Shown: positions 1 to 9,049, counted from the stretch's first letter. The stretch: DNA of 35,762 nt from Cyanobacteria bacterium K_DeepCast_35m_m2_155 (GCA_016882285.1 VGQS01000010.1:1-35762), one strand, 5' to 3'. The notes: generated by a model from the sequence alone, not told the origin. Made by a program: numbers and translations.

Positions 1-328
1 TCACGCCATCCGAGCGGGTGATGAAGCCCGACCCCTGGCCCTGCTGCTGCTGGATCGAGGGGCCCTGACCGAACAGGCCACCCAGGGGATTGATGGTGCG
101 CTTGACCGTGTCGATGCGCACCACGGCAGGTCCGACGCGTCGGACCGCATCCACAATCACGTTGCTGCCCGGTTGCAGGGGTGCCGACGGTGCCGCATCA
201 GAAATGCGGGGCTGTTGCTGACGCCAACCGGCGCCAGGCAGGCCCGGCAGGCCACCGCTGCAGCTGCTCAACAGAGCCAGGCCCAGGGCAGCGGCAACGC
301 CGATGGGCCGTGATGCAATGCGTGTCAT
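1..328 (-). CDS. HtrA/DegP-type serine protease, N-terminal part (gene runs off the left edge)
   Basis: The ORF opens at an ATG at 328 and is still open at base 1, so only about 109 residues are visible. The N-terminus is a lipoprotein-like signal (hydrophobic run followed by LLSSC-SGG, a plausible lipobox). It is followed by a linker and a segment ([19 protein letters not shown], then [10 protein letters not shown]) that matches the start of the trypsin-like domain of periplasmic HtrA proteases (HhoA/HhoB/HtrA in cyanobacteria). The catalytic His/Asp/Ser and any PDZ domain would lie outside the window. These proteases degrade or refold damaged envelope and lumenal proteins. It is divergent from dnaA, with 54 nt between the two starts. 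The protease assignment rests on the N-terminal part only; which HtrA paralogue it is cannot be said. Confidence 0.75.
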   Translation of the reverse strand, partial: MTRIASRPIGVAAALGLALLSSCSGGLPGLPGAGWRQQQPRISDAAPSAPLQPGSNVIVDAVRRVGPAVVRIDTVKRTINPLGGLFGQGPSIQQQQGQGSGFITRSDGV

Positions 329-382
329 GGGCGACGGATTTGGGAGGCTGATCTGCGTATAGTCGCGAGTCGTGATTGTCGG

Positions 383-1810
383 TTGCCGGTGCAGCAGGGG
401 GAGCAGCTGTGGCACCAGGTTCAGAAGGATCTTCAGGCCAGCCTGAGCAAACCGACCTTTGAGACCTGGATCCGGCCGGCCCGCTGCATCGCATTAAACG
501 ATGGGAGGCTGGAGCTGGAAGCTCCCAACAGTTTCGCCTGCGGCTGGCTGCGCAAGAACTACCTGGGGGCCATCACCACGGCCGCCAGCACCCTGGCCGG
601 CAAGCCGATCGAGGTGGTGGTGCACAGCGCCAATGGCCATGGCAGCGCAGGCACGGCAACGACCAGCGGCCTGGCCGGCGCCGCCGCCGAGAGCCTGACC
701 GCCCCGCCAGCGTCTCAACCCCCAGCAGAGGGCGCCTCAGACAACCAGAGTCAGGCCAGCGCAACTGCGGCGCGACTGAGCAGCGGGCTCAATGGCCGCT
801 ACGTCTTTGATCGCTTTGTTGTAGGACCCAACAGCCGCATGGCCCACGCAGCCGCCCTGGCGGTGGCCGAGGCCCCCGGGCGCGAATTCAACCCGTTGTT
901 TCTCTGCGGTGGCGTTGGCCTGGGCAAGACCCACCTGATGCAGGCCATCGGCCAGTACCGCCTCGAAATCGATCCGAGCGCCAAGGTCTTTTACGTCAGC
1001 ACCGAGACGTTCACCAACGACCTGATCCAGGCGATTCGCAAGGACGGCATGCAGGCCTTTCGCAATCGCTACCGCGCCGCCGACCTGATCTTGATCGACG
1101 ACATTCAGTTCATCGAAGGCAAGGAGTACACCCAGGAGGAGTTCTTCCATACTTTCAACGCTCTGCACGAAGCAGGCCGGCAGATCGTGATCGCCAGCGA
1201 CCGCCCCCCCAGCCAGATACCGAGGCTGCAGGAACGGTTGATTTCGCGCTTTTCGATGGGGCTGATCGCCGACATTCAGGCGCCTGATCTGGAGACGCGC
1301 ATGGCGATCCTGCACAAAAAGGCCGAGCAGGAGCGCATGAGCCTGCCGCGCGAGCTGATTCAGTTCATTGCCGGGCGTTTCACCTCCAACATTCGCGAAC
1401 TCGAAGGCGCCCTGACGCGCGCCGTGGCCTTTGCCTCGATCACCGGCCTGCCCATGACCGTCGAGTCGGTGGCGCCGATGCTTGATCCCGGCGGGGTCGA
1501 TGTCGATGTCACCCCAGAGCAGGTGATCGACAAAGTTGCCGAGGTGTTTGGCGTGTCGCGCGACGAGATGCGCAGCGCCAGCCGCAAGCGCAATGTCTCA
1601 CAGGCGAGGCAGGTGGGCATGTACCTGATGCGCCAGAGCACCGACCTGTCGCTGCCCCGCATCGGCGATGCCTTTGGCGGTAAGGATCATTCGACAGTCA
1701 TGTATGCCGTCGAGCAAATCGACAAAAAGCTCAGCAGCGATCCAGCCCTCTCGCGGCAGGTTCAGCAGGTGCGCGATCTGCTGCAGATCGACTCACGCCG
1801 CAGGCGTTGA
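383..1810 (+). CDS. dnaA: Chromosomal replication initiator DnaA
   Basis: DnaA is the AAA+ ATPase that binds DnaA boxes and opens the origin. All four domains are visible: an N-terminal domain I ([19 protein letters not shown]), a long Ala/Ser/Gln-rich linker (about residues 83-135), the ATPase core with Walker [10 protein letters not shown] (about 176-184) and Walker [10 protein letters not shown], and domain IV with the DnaA signature [14 protein letters not shown] near the C-terminus. The length of 475 aa is normal for cyanobacteria. The start is uncertain: the track uses TTG 383, while GTG 389 two codons later gives an equally good N-terminus, and no in-frame ATG lies nearby. It is convergent with cbbX (9 nt between stops). 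No cluster of DnaA boxes was noticed around it, which fits cyanobacteria where the origin is often not beside dnaA. Confidence 0.97.
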   Translation: MPVQQGEQLWHQVQKDLQASLSKPTFETWIRPARCIALNDGRLELEAPNSFACGWLRKNYLGAITTAASTLAGKPIEVVVHSANGHGSAGTATTSGLAGAAAESLTAPPASQPPAEGASDNQSQASATAARLSSGLNGRYVFDRFVVGPNSRMAHAAALAVAEAPGREFNPLFLCGGVGLGKTHLMQAIGQYRLEIDPSAKVFYVSTETFTNDLIQAIRKDGMQAFRNRYRAADLILIDDIQFIEGKEYTQEEFFHTFNALHEAGRQIVIASDRPPSQIPRLQERLISRFSMGLIADIQAPDLETRMAILHKKAEQERMSLPRELIQFIAGRFTSNIRELEGALTRAVAFASITGLPMTVESVAPMLDPGGVDVDVTPEQVIDKVAEVFGVSRDEMRSASRKRNVSQARQVGMYLMRQSTDLSLPRIGDAFGGKDHSTVMYAVEQIDKKLSSDPALSRQVQQVRDLLQIDSRRRR

Positions 1811-1819
1811 GCTCAGTCC

Positions 1820-2773
1820 TCAGGGCGGGCTGAGCGGCTCTGCAGGGTCGAGACCTTCGACCTGGCCGGCAAAGACACGGCTGGCGGTGATGTCTTCGGC
1901 TTCGATCGTCATCAGATCAAGCTTGCTGAGCGAGCGGCCCATCGTTTTGAACAGGCGTCCAGCCTGACGCATGCGGGCCCGATCAATCGCGTTACGAATC
2001 GAGCGCGCATTGGCAAAGAACGGCAACTGCATGCGCCGCTGAATGTAGTCGCCAAAGGCAGCGGTGGCCTCCTCGCTGAAGCGGTAGTGCTCTGCCGCCA
2101 GAATCAAGCGGGCGATGGCGAGCAGTTCCTCAGCGCTGTAATCCGGAAAGTCAATGTGGTTGGCCACCCGCGAGGAGAGTCCAGGATTGGATTGGTAGAA
2201 GACATCCATGCGCTCCTTGTAGCCCGCAAAGATCACAACAAGATCGTCGCGGTTGTTTTCCATCACCTGCAGCAGAATCTCGATTGCTTCGGCGCCATAA
2301 TCCCGTTCATTTTCAGGGCGGTAGAGGTAGTAGGCCTCATCGATGAACAGCACACCGCCCATCGCCTTTTTGAGCATCTCGCGGGTCTTTGGGGCGGTAT
2401 GGCCGATGTACTGACCCACCAGGTCATCACGGGTCGCGGTGACGACATGGCCTTTGCGCACGTATCCCAGCCGGTGCAGGATCATGCTCATGCGCTCGGC
2501 CACCGTCGTCTTGCCCGTACCAGGGCGGCCTGTGAACGACATGTGCAGACTGGGCGGCGTGGTCTGCAGGCCGAGCGAGGCGCGCGCCTTGTCGACCACA
2601 AGCAACGCGGCAATCTCGCGGATGCGGGCTTTGACCGGTTGCAGGCCGATCAACTCTTGATCGAGCTGCTCAAGCACCGCCTGAATGCCAGCGGCGTCAT
2701 AGGCCTGGGTGAGGTCGATCGATGCTCGTCCATCTGCCTGAATCGCATCGGCAGGATCAGTGGGTTGGGGCAT
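1820..2773 (-). CDS. cbbX: Rubisco activase CbbX (AAA+ ATPase)
   Basis: CbbX is the red-type Rubisco activase: a hexameric AAA+ motor that pulls on the large-subunit C-terminus to release inhibitory sugar phosphates. The 317-aa product has Walker [10 protein letters not shown] (about 82-90), the pore-loop segment GQYIGHTA (about 120-127) and Walker [11 protein letters not shown] (about 141-150), followed by sensor and arginine-finger regions (NPGLSSRV). The track starts at 2860, but that would overlap the upstream acRAF gene by 68 nt. The ATG at 2773 ([10 protein letters not shown]) begins 20 nt after that gene's stop and is preferred. It is the last gene of the CO2-concentrating block and converges on dnaA. 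Alpha-cyanobacteria carry a form IA Rubisco, so this CbbX serves a green-type enzyme, as reported for cso-associated CbbX proteins. Confidence 0.93.
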   Translation of the reverse strand: MPQPTDPADAIQADGRASIDLTQAYDAAGIQAVLEQLDQELIGLQPVKARIREIAALLVVDKARASLGLQTTPPSLHMSFTGRPGTGKTTVAERMSMILHRLGYVRKGHVVTATRDDLVGQYIGHTAPKTREMLKKAMGGVLFIDEAYYLYRPENERDYGAEAIEILLQVMENNRDDLVVIFAGYKERMDVFYQSNPGLSSRVANHIDFPDYSAEELLAIARLILAAEHYRFSEEATAAFGDYIQRRMQLPFFANARSIRNAIDRARMRQAGRLFKTMGRSLSKLDLMTIEAEDITASRVFAGQVEGLDPAEPLSPP

Positions 2774-2792
2774 CGCAGTCACGCAGGTGGAC

Positions 2793-3053
2793 TCAGCTGC
2801 TGAGCAAGGCGTCAATGGCTGCGGCAAATGCCGTTTCGGCATCCCCCAGGGCGACATCATCGCGCTCAGGGCGCACGGTGATGTTCACGTACGTGCGGCC
2901 AAAACTGATGTCGGGAAAACGCTGCTGCGCCTCTGAAAGCTCGTTCAGCTGCTCGAGAAACGTGCGTGTGGCCTGGTAATCGGCAAACTCGATGCGGCGC
3001 TCGAGGCGATCAGCCTGCTCGGGTTTGGGCCGTGGCGTCCAGGGCTGGTCCAT
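2793..3053 (-). CDS. acRAF, pterin-4a-carbinolamine dehydratase-like Rubisco assembly factor
   Basis: This 86-aa protein has the pterin carbinolamine dehydratase fold pattern: [45 protein letters not shown]. It lacks the typical dehydratase HHPE-type active-site signature at the place where true PCD enzymes have it ([11 protein letters not shown] instead). Degenerate PCD-like proteins of this size encoded in alpha-carboxysome operons are known as acRAF and act as Rubisco assembly or folding chaperones rather than as enzymes. It lies between chpX and cbbX, with short gaps on both sides (9 and 19 nt), so it is surely cotranscribed. The assignment comes from sequence pattern plus context; loss of catalysis is an inference from the missing motif. 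Confidence 0.85.
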   Translation of the reverse strand: MDQPWTPRPKPEQADRLERRIEFADYQATRTFLEQLNELSEAQQRFPDISFGRTYVNITVRPERDDVALGDAETAFAAAIDALLSS

Positions 3054-3062
3054 GGCTTGAGC

Positions 3063-4205
3063 CTACGCCGTCAGGCAGTCGGTGCGGGCCGCCGCCAGGC
3101 GTTTGGCCCAGGCCAGGGCATAGGCCGCATTGGCCTGCTGCTGGGTGCGCTCAGCGGTATCCAGCGGGTGCGGCATGGTGCCGTTGATGGCGGCATTGGT
3201 CACACAGAACATCGAGCGCTGAAAGCTCATGCAGATCTTCACGCGCACGTCCCCCTCGCCGCGGGTGCGCTGCAAATACCACTGGTGCAAACGCTCCGGC
3301 AGATGCCGGTACATGTCCTGCATCAGCAGGCTGGGAGGAATGCCCGCCCCCATACTCGGCAGCGGGTCGGCGTAGAGAGCGCCATAGGCAAACTGCGATT
3401 GATCCGGTGAGATCTGCTGGGCCTGGGCGTTGAAGCTGACCGTCCCCAGAAAGGGCATGCCACGCAAAAACACAGCTTCCACATAGGGAACGGCCACATC
3501 CACCAGAAACGTGAGACCCGCCTCAGGCGGCAGCACCCAGAGGTGCTCATCGCCAATGCTCACCCCGTAACCGATCGGGTTGGCGGCGGCGGCCACAAGA
3601 CCATCTTTGATGAAGTCGACCACCTGGGCGATGGTGCGCACGCGGCCGTCGGCCTCGGCAGCGGCCAGATCGAGAAACAGATCGCTCATCACCCGCCAGA
3701 ACTGACCCAGGGCATGGGTGGTGGCCGCCGAGCGGATCAGCTCGGGCGCAAAGCCAGGAAACAGCGCATCAAGCAGCGCCAGCAACGGGTCGCGGCGACG
3801 CTTGGCCGCCATGATGGCGCGGCAGTTGGCGGCAAAGGCCTCACTGTCGAGGTAAGCATCGAGGCCACCGGTGCCATGCCAGAACATCGCCTTCTGGCAG
3901 TACTCGGCGTACTCAAAATTGATGCGGTCGTGGTTGAGATGGCGCCAGATCTTGGCGGGGTTGAGATCGCCATCGAGGTACTTGAAGATCGGCAGCGGAT
4001 TGAGGAACTGATGCTCAGCCTGGTAGATCAGATTGATGCTGTAGGCATCGAGCACCTCGCCGTAGCTCTTGAGCACATCAACCACCTCGATGAGGTGGTC
4101 AGACGTCTCGCTCAGCAGGGTCTGGCCGCTCAGCAGGCGCTGCTGCACCTGCTCGACGCTGAGCGAGGGCTCAAGGTGAACCAGATCAGCAGGAATGACT
4201 GGCAT
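3063..4205 (-). CDS. chpX: CO2 hydration protein ChpX (CupB type)
   Basis: This 380-aa soluble protein is the CO2 hydration subunit (ChpX/CupA/CupB family) that docks on the specialised NDH-1 complex built with NdhD3/F3 or NdhD4/F4 and converts CO2 to bicarbonate on the cytoplasmic face of the thylakoid. Recognisable family stretches include HQFLNPLPIFKYLDGDLNPAKIWRHLNHDRINFEYAEYCQKAMFWHGTGGLD and the C-terminal VKICMSFQRSMFCVTNAAI. His and Cys residues in these segments are the plausible zinc ligands. It starts one base after the ndhD4 stop, so it is translationally linked to that gene. Alpha-cyanobacteria generally carry only the low-affinity, constitutive NDH-1(4) version, so CupB type is the likely subclass; this is an inference. 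Confidence 0.92.
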   Translation of the reverse strand: MPVIPADLVHLEPSLSVEQVQQRLLSGQTLLSETSDHLIEVVDVLKSYGEVLDAYSINLIYQAEHQFLNPLPIFKYLDGDLNPAKIWRHLNHDRINFEYAEYCQKAMFWHGTGGLDAYLDSEAFAANCRAIMAAKRRRDPLLALLDALFPGFAPELIRSAATTHALGQFWRVMSDLFLDLAAAEADGRVRTIAQVVDFIKDGLVAAAANPIGYGVSIGDEHLWVLPPEAGLTFLVDVAVPYVEAVFLRGMPFLGTVSFNAQAQQISPDQSQFAYGALYADPLPSMGAGIPPSLLMQDMYRHLPERLHQWYLQRTRGEGDVRVKICMSFQRSMFCVTNAAINGTMPHPLDTAERTQQQANAAYALAWAKRLAAARTDCLTA

Positions 4206-4206
4206 C

Positions 4207-5715
4207 TCAGCTGATCCCCACGCCGATCTGCGCCAGCGCCGTCGTGGCCGACTCGCTCAGGTGCCCCAGGCTCGATGGGATCAGGCCCAGCAGCACAACG
4301 CCGAGCGCCAGGGCAATGGCTGGCAGCGTTTCACGCGGCGCCACAGGGGCCAGCTGCACATCGAGCTTGCCGTCGACACTCGTATCGCCGGTGGCTGGGG
4401 TGATCGCCAGACGGCCAAAGAAGGCGCGGTTGACCAGCAGCAAGAAGTACACAGCCGTCAGGCCTGAACCCACCATCGACAGCAACGTCGCCAGCGGAAA
4501 CACAGCGATGCTGCCCCTGAACACCAGAAATTCGGAGATGAAGCCGGCCATGCCAGGCAGCCCCGCGCTGGCCATCACACCCACGATCATGAGCGACCCG
4601 GTCAGCGGCAGACCCCTTTCCGGGTTCAGCAGACCGTGCAGCACCTGCAGATCCCGCGTGCCTGTCTTGCGATAGACAATCCCCACCAGCAAAAACAGCA
4701 GGGCCGAGATCAGGCCATGGCTGACCATCTGAAACACAGCGCCCAGCAGGGCCACCGGTGTGCCCGCGGCGGCGGCCAGCAGCACATAGCCCATGTGCCC
4801 CACCGAACTGAAGGCGACCATGCGCTTCATGTCGCTCTGGGCGATGGCCGCCAGCGATCCATATAACACTGAAATGGCTGCCCAGATCGCCAGCGCCGGC
4901 GCCAACCGAACCCAGGCCTCAGGAAAGAGCATCAGGCCAAAGCGCAGCAGGCCATAGGTCCCCAGCTTCAGCAGCACACCAGCCAGCAGCACCGAGACGG
5001 GGGTGGACGCCTGGGTGTGGGCATCGGGCAGCCAGTTGTGCAGCGGAACCAGGGGAATCTTGATGCCGAAGCCCAGCAGCAGGGCCACCAGCAACACCAG
5101 CTGGCCCCCCATCGCCAGCCGGTCAGAGAGGACCGGCGTCAGGCTGAAATCGACACTGCCGGTGAGCAGCGCCAGGCCCAGGAACGCCCCCAGAATCAAC
5201 ATGCCAGAGATGGCGGTGAAGATCAGAAACTTGGTGGCTGCGTAGGCGCGGTTGGCACCGCCCCACACCGAAATGAGCAGCCACAAAGGGATCAGCTCAA
5301 GCTCGTAAAAGAGGAAGAACAGCAGCAGGTTCTCGGCCAGAAATGCCCCGTTGACGGCTCCACTGATGAGCAGCAGCATCGCGAAATAGATGCGCGGCCG
5401 GCGATCAATGTCGCGGGTGATCACGGCTGACACCAGGGTGAGGCCGCCGTTGACGAGCACCAGTGGCAACGACAGACCATCGACGCCCAGGGCGTAGTCA
5501 AGGCCAATACCAGGCACCCAACGGTGCAGCTCACGCAGCTGCATGCCGCCGACAGCAGGATCAAACCGCAGCGCCACAAGCACGCTGATGGCCAGCTGCA
5601 ACCCCAGAATGCCGATGGCCAACAGACGCAGGCGCTGCGGACTGGGCTGGCCCGGCCAAAGCAGCAACAGCAGGGTGCCGCCAAAGGGGATCAACAGCAG
5701 CAACGAGAGCAACAT
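4207..5715 (-). CDS. ndhD4: NDH-1 subunit NdhD4 (CO2-uptake NDH-1 complex)
   Basis: This is a polytopic antiporter-like membrane subunit of NDH-1 (Complex I ND4/NuoM family), about 502 aa, with about 14 hydrophobic segments. The family core is visible: LLLFFLFYELELIPLWLLISVWGG with the conserved Glu in TM5, and GFGIKIPLVPLHNWLPDAHTQASTPVSVLLAGVLLKLGTYGLLRFG. The neighbours (ndhF and chpX) make this the CO2-uptake form rather than the respiratory NdhD1/D2. The track starts at 5739, but the ATG at 5715 shares its A with the ndhF stop (TGATG), which strongly suggests coupled translation and gives the expected N-terminus MLLSLLLLIPFGG. The D4 designation (not D3) is inferred from lineage. Confidence 0.92.
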   Translation of the reverse strand: MLLSLLLLIPFGGTLLLLLWPGQPSPQRLRLLAIGILGLQLAISVLVALRFDPAVGGMQLRELHRWVPGIGLDYALGVDGLSLPLVLVNGGLTLVSAVITRDIDRRPRIYFAMLLLISGAVNGAFLAENLLLFFLFYELELIPLWLLISVWGGANRAYAATKFLIFTAISGMLILGAFLGLALLTGSVDFSLTPVLSDRLAMGGQLVLLVALLLGFGIKIPLVPLHNWLPDAHTQASTPVSVLLAGVLLKLGTYGLLRFGLMLFPEAWVRLAPALAIWAAISVLYGSLAAIAQSDMKRMVAFSSVGHMGYVLLAAAAGTPVALLGAVFQMVSHGLISALLFLLVGIVYRKTGTRDLQVLHGLLNPERGLPLTGSLMIVGVMASAGLPGMAGFISEFLVFRGSIAVFPLATLLSMVGSGLTAVYFLLLVNRAFFGRLAITPATGDTSVDGKLDVQLAPVAPRETLPAIALALGVVLLGLIPSSLGHLSESATTALAQIGVGIS

Positions 5716-7595
5716 CAGCCCGGCGCCCCCCAGACCCACTGCAAACCGGAGAGCAGCAAGAGAATTGCCACAATCAACGTGAGCACATAGCTCTGCAGCT
5801 GACCGCTGACGGTCAGCTTGAGACCCTCAGCTGTGGCCAGTGACGCCCGCCCGATGCCATCGATCAAGCCTTTGACGAGCGTGCGATCGATCCACAGGAT
5901 CAGCCTGGCCAACGCGGCCACCGGCATCACGATGATGCGCCGGTAGAGCTCAGGCGTGTAGAAGTCGTAGGCAAGCAGGTCCTGCACCAGCCGAAGCCAG
6001 ATGGTACTGGAGCGCGACCAGAAGCTCTCCTGCGGCAGCAGCACACCGGCAAGCACACCGGCGCCACCGCTGAGCAGCACCAGAGCTGCCACCGGCAACG
6101 GGAACGCCGCAATCCCAGGCACCGGGTCGATGCGCTGCATGATCCAGGGGAGCAGCACCACCAGCACCGTGAGGCTCACCATGGGCAGAGCCATCAACCA
6201 GTTGGCCTCGGGGGTGCGGCGCGTTTTGGGCATGACTGGCCCAAAAAACAGCGAGCGGATCACACGCACGGCATTGGCTGTTGCCAGTCCATTGGTCAGC
6301 AGAAACACCGCGGCAAGAGCCGGAGCATCGGGCAACAGGCTGTTGAGAACCAGCCCGTAACACCAGAAGCAACCGAGCGGCAGCAGCCCCGTGACGCCGG
6401 CACTCCCGACCACAAAAGCCAGCAGGGTGGCTGGCATGCGGGTGCCGATACCGCCCAGTTCGCTCAGGTCCTGGCAGTTGGTGCAGGCAATCACACTGCC
6501 AACGCCCATGAACTGAAGCGCCCGCGACAGGCCATGGGCAAACAGAAACAGCAGGGCGATACCAGGCAACTGCATCGCGATCGCGATGAACACCAGCCCC
6601 AGGCTGGAGGTGGTGCCGTAGCTGAACGCCCGCTTGAGATCGACCTGCGCCAGGGCCACCAAGGCTCCGCCGATGGCGCTGATGGCTCCAACGACCAGCA
6701 ACACATCGGTGGCGAGCGGCGAGAGCGGCGCCACCACAGGCATCAACTTGAGCAGCACGATCGCCCCGCAGGTGACCACAACCGAATTGCGCAGGATCGA
6801 CGCCGGATTGGGACCCTCCATGGCCTCATCCAGCCAGAGGTGCATGGGGAACTGGGCGCATTTGCCCATGGGTCCGGCAATCAAACCAAGCCCAAGCAAC
6901 GTGCCCGCCAGAGGCGTGATCCAACCCTGGGTGTGGGCCTGCGCGGCCCAGGCATAGAGATCGTTGAACTCCAGCGATCCCGACCAAGCCGCCAGGGCCA
7001 CCACCCCCATGAGCAAGAGCACATCGCCGACCCGCTTGGTCAAAAACGCATCGCGTGCGGCCGTCACCACCAGCGGCTGGGCGTACCAGAACCCCACCAG
7101 CAGGTAGGTCGAGAGGGTGAGCATTTCCAGCAGGAAATAGCTCATGAACAGGTTGCTGCTGAGCACCACACCGCTCATCGCCCCCTCAAAGAAACCGAGC
7201 AGGGCGTAAAAGCGGGCCAGTGACCATTCCTTATCGAGATAACCCAGGGCAAACACCTGGCAGATCAGGCTCATGGTCGTCACCAGTTCAAGCGCGGCCA
7301 CGTTGGTGAGCGAGAGATCAAAGCCGATGCGCAGGTTCAAATCAGCCGCCTGGAACCAGCCGAAATCAAGATGCTGCGGCCCAAGTGCCAGCACCTCCCG
7401 GATGACGGCCGTGCCATGCAGCACCGCCAGCAGCGTCATCAGCAGATTCAGATAGGCCGCAGGCCGCGGGCCATTGCGTTTGATCCATCCACTGGCCCAG
7501 GGCAGCGCCAGCACCATGCCACTGACTCCGTAGACCGGAATCAACCAGACCAGGCGCATCGCCAGGGGCAACGCATCAGACGCCGGCATCGACAT
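5715..7595 (-). CDS. ndhF4: NDH-1 subunit NdhF4 (CO2-uptake NDH-1 complex)
   Basis: This is the distal proton-pumping, antiporter-like subunit of NDH-1 (ND5/NuoL family), about 626 aa with many membrane segments. The conserved NdhF core appears as SYFLLEMLTLSTYLLVGFWYAQPLVVTAARDAFLTKRVGDVLLLMGV and GPMGKCAQFPMHLWLDEAMEGPNPASILRNSVVVTCGAIVLLK. The C-terminal part carries the lateral-helix-like amphipathic region (YDFYTPELYRRIIVMPVAALARLILWIDRTLVKGLIDG). The track uses TTG 7616, which overlaps the upstream bacterioferritin stop; ATG 7595 or ATG 7589 give family-like N-termini (MSMPASDALPLAMRL) and 7595 is chosen with modest certainty. Together with ndhD4 and chpX it forms the CO2-to-bicarbonate conversion module on the thylakoid. 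Confidence 0.92.
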   Translation of the reverse strand: MSMPASDALPLAMRLVWLIPVYGVSGMVLALPWASGWIKRNGPRPAAYLNLLMTLLAVLHGTAVIREVLALGPQHLDFGWFQAADLNLRIGFDLSLTNVAALELVTTMSLICQVFALGYLDKEWSLARFYALLGFFEGAMSGVVLSSNLFMSYFLLEMLTLSTYLLVGFWYAQPLVVTAARDAFLTKRVGDVLLLMGVVALAAWSGSLEFNDLYAWAAQAHTQGWITPLAGTLLGLGLIAGPMGKCAQFPMHLWLDEAMEGPNPASILRNSVVVTCGAIVLLKLMPVVAPLSPLATDVLLVVGAISAIGGALVALAQVDLKRAFSYGTTSSLGLVFIAIAMQLPGIALLFLFAHGLSRALQFMGVGSVIACTNCQDLSELGGIGTRMPATLLAFVVGSAGVTGLLPLGCFWCYGLVLNSLLPDAPALAAVFLLTNGLATANAVRVIRSLFFGPVMPKTRRTPEANWLMALPMVSLTVLVVLLPWIMQRIDPVPGIAAFPLPVAALVLLSGGAGVLAGVLLPQESFWSRSSTIWLRLVQDLLAYDFYTPELYRRIIVMPVAALARLILWIDRTLVKGLIDGIGRASLATAEGLKLTVSGQLQSYVLTLIVAILLLLSGLQWVWGAPG

Positions 7596-7612
7596 AGCCA
7601 AACTGATCACGT

Positions 7613-8098
7613 TCAAAAGGTGGCCCGCTCAACAACCCAGGCTGCGTACGGGTCGGCATGGCTTGGCAGCGAGCGATGCCAGCCTTCAAGCTCTCGGGCG
7701 TGATGCTCTTCATCAGCCAACAATCCCGCAAACAGCTCCCCACTGTCGGCATCGCCAATCAGGGCGCAGAAGCGCACCGCATCGCGATACAGCTGGATCA
7801 GATCCTGCTCAAGCCTGAGGTTGTGCTGCAACAGACCGGGCAGATCAGCTGCATGGGTGACAGGCCGCAGCTGCGAGGCTGCAGGTGCCACCCCCAGGGC
7901 CAGCATGCGCTGAATCAGGCTTTCGGCGTGGCGCAGTTCCTCGACGGTTTCGCGGCGAAAGCGCTCGGCCGACTCGGCATCACCCCAGAGCTCCACAAGC
8001 GACGCCTGGGTCATGTACTGCTGCACGGCGGTGAGCTCAAGGCTCAGGGCGCGGCCTAGACAAGCGAGGACGCGCGGATGGGCGGCGTCCATGCTCAT
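7613..8098 (-). CDS. Bacterioferritin-like di-iron protein of the carboxysome operon
   Basis: This 161-aa four-helix-bundle protein shows the full ferroxidase ligand set of bacterioferritin in order: E21 (SLELTAVQQY), E54 and H57 (VEELRHAE), E97 (LRLEQDLIQLY), and E130 and H133 (ADEEHHARELEGW). It should therefore bind a di-iron centre and could oxidise or store iron, or act as an oxidase or peroxide scavenger. Its ATG (8098) overlaps the csoS1E stop as TGATG, so its synthesis appears coupled to that shell protein. Bacterioferritin-like genes are known passengers of cso operons in chemoautotrophs and alpha-cyanobacteria, but their job there is not settled. No clear haem-ligand methionine could be assigned. 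Confidence 0.85.
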   Translation of the reverse strand: MSMDAAHPRVLACLGRALSLELTAVQQYMTQASLVELWGDAESAERFRRETVEELRHAESLIQRMLALGVAPAASQLRPVTHAADLPGLLQHNLRLEQDLIQLYRDAVRFCALIGDADSGELFAGLLADEEHHARELEGWHRSLPSHADPYAAWVVERATF

Positions 8099-8721
8099 CA
8101 GGCGCGGCGGTTGCCGGCCATGCTCAGGGCAGGCTCAACCTCGCCATGGGGACGGGCAATGATGTGGGCGGCCACCAGGCCATCGCCGACGCGCTCGCAG
8201 GCATCGGCACCAGCACGCACGGCTGCGTTGACGGCACCGGTCTCGCCGCGCACCATCACCGTCACGTAGCCACCGCCCACAAACTCGCGTGCCACCAGGG
8301 TGACCTCGGCAGCCTTGGTCATGGCATCGGCGGCTTCAATGGCGGGCACCAGGCCGCGGGTCTCGATCATGCCCAGGGCGATGCCGGTGACAGGCGAACC
8401 CATCGGTTGGCTGCGCACTTGACGCGCAGGCGGGGTCACCCCGCGGCCCGCGCCACTGCTGCGGCTGGTGCTGCTGCGCTGGGCAGGGGCACTAGCACGA
8501 CGAGCTGTTGAGCTGCTGCGTGCGCTGGCACTGCGGGCCGTGGTGGTGCGTTTGGCCGTGGACCCTTTGCTGCTGCCGGCTGGTACTACTTCAGGGGTGA
8601 CCGCCTTGGCAGCAGGGGCAGCAGCTGTGCTGGAAGCAGCCGGTGCCGAGGCGGCCGGCTTGGCTGCAGCAGCAGAAGCAGAGGCGTTGGCAGCGGTGGC
8701 GGGCTTGGCGGGGGTGGCCAT
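8098..8721 (-). CDS. csoS1E: Carboxysome shell protein CsoS1E (BMC-H with long disordered N-terminal extension)
   Basis: Residues from about 112 to the C-terminus of this 207-aa protein form a BMC-H domain (TGIALGMIETRGLVPAIEAADAM..), nearly identical to CsoS1A in this window. The first 110 or so residues are a low-complexity Ala/Ser/Thr/Pro tract that becomes Arg-rich (TARSASARSSSTARRASAPAQRSSTSRSS). BMC-H hexamers tile the shell facets; an N-terminally extended version in the alpha-cyanobacterial operon is known as CsoS1E. The track begins at 8757, but ATG 8721 (MATPAKPATA) is the more natural start. It lies 76 nt after csoS4B and overlaps the bacterioferritin start. The basic, flexible tail could reach the lumen or the cytosol and contact Rubisco, CsoS2 or nucleic acid; that is inference. 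Confidence 0.88.
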   Translation of the reverse strand: MATPAKPATAANASASAAAAKPAASAPAASSTAAAPAAKAVTPEVVPAGSSKGSTAKRTTTARSASARSSSTARRASAPAQRSSTSRSSGAGRGVTPPARQVRSQPMGSPVTGIALGMIETRGLVPAIEAADAMTKAAEVTLVAREFVGGGYVTVMVRGETGAVNAAVRAGADACERVGDGLVAAHIIARPHGEVEPALSMAGNRRA

Positions 8722-8797
8722 GTCTGAAGCGCGGTGGAGTGTGCTGGGCAGGAACAAAAGGCTGGGGAGGCGTCAGAAACGCTGCTGCAGAGGAGCG

Positions 8798-9049
8798 CTA
8801 TCCATCTGGATCCCAGAAATCAATGATTCCGCCGATCGTGAGATCGGTGTGGGTGTCGGCATCACCACAGGCAAAGCGGGCTGCCGAGCCGCTGGCGGTG
8901 AACACCCAGTTGCCGGGCGAAGACCCGACCGGATCGACAGCAACGTTGAGCTTGCCCTTGGCCGTGCGCAGCACCCGCAGGTTCCAGTGCTTGAGCCCAC
9001 TGACCCGATGGGTACAGACCAGCGAGCCGGTGACTTGCATGATCTCCAT
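8798..9049 (-). CDS. csoS4B: Carboxysome vertex protein CsoS4B (BMC-P pentamer)
   Basis: This 83-aa BMC-P (EutN/CcmL family) protein forms pentamers that cap the vertices of the icosahedral shell. The family pattern is visible: MEIMQVTGSLVCTHRVSGLKHWNLRVL, then VAVDPVGSSPGNWVFTASGSAAR, and the C-terminal LTIGGIIDFWD. Its ATG at 9049 shares a base with the csoS4A stop (TGATG), consistent with coupled, low-level production of the two vertex proteins. It is shorter than CsoS4A, as in other alpha-carboxysome operons. Confidence 0.93.
   Translation of the reverse strand: MEIMQVTGSLVCTHRVSGLKHWNLRVLRTAKGKLNVAVDPVGSSPGNWVFTASGSAARFACGDADTHTDLTIGGIIDFWDPDG

Noticed and set aside
1-382. Replication origin next to dnaA
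   Set aside because: No cluster of TTATCCACA-type DnaA boxes or AT-rich unwinding region was noticed around dnaA; in cyanobacteria the origin is often elsewhere.
1811-1835. Bidirectional terminator between dnaA and cbbX (GCTCAG...CTGAGC)
   Set aside because: Only a 6-bp stem with a 13-nt loop and no T-run on either side; too weak to annotate.
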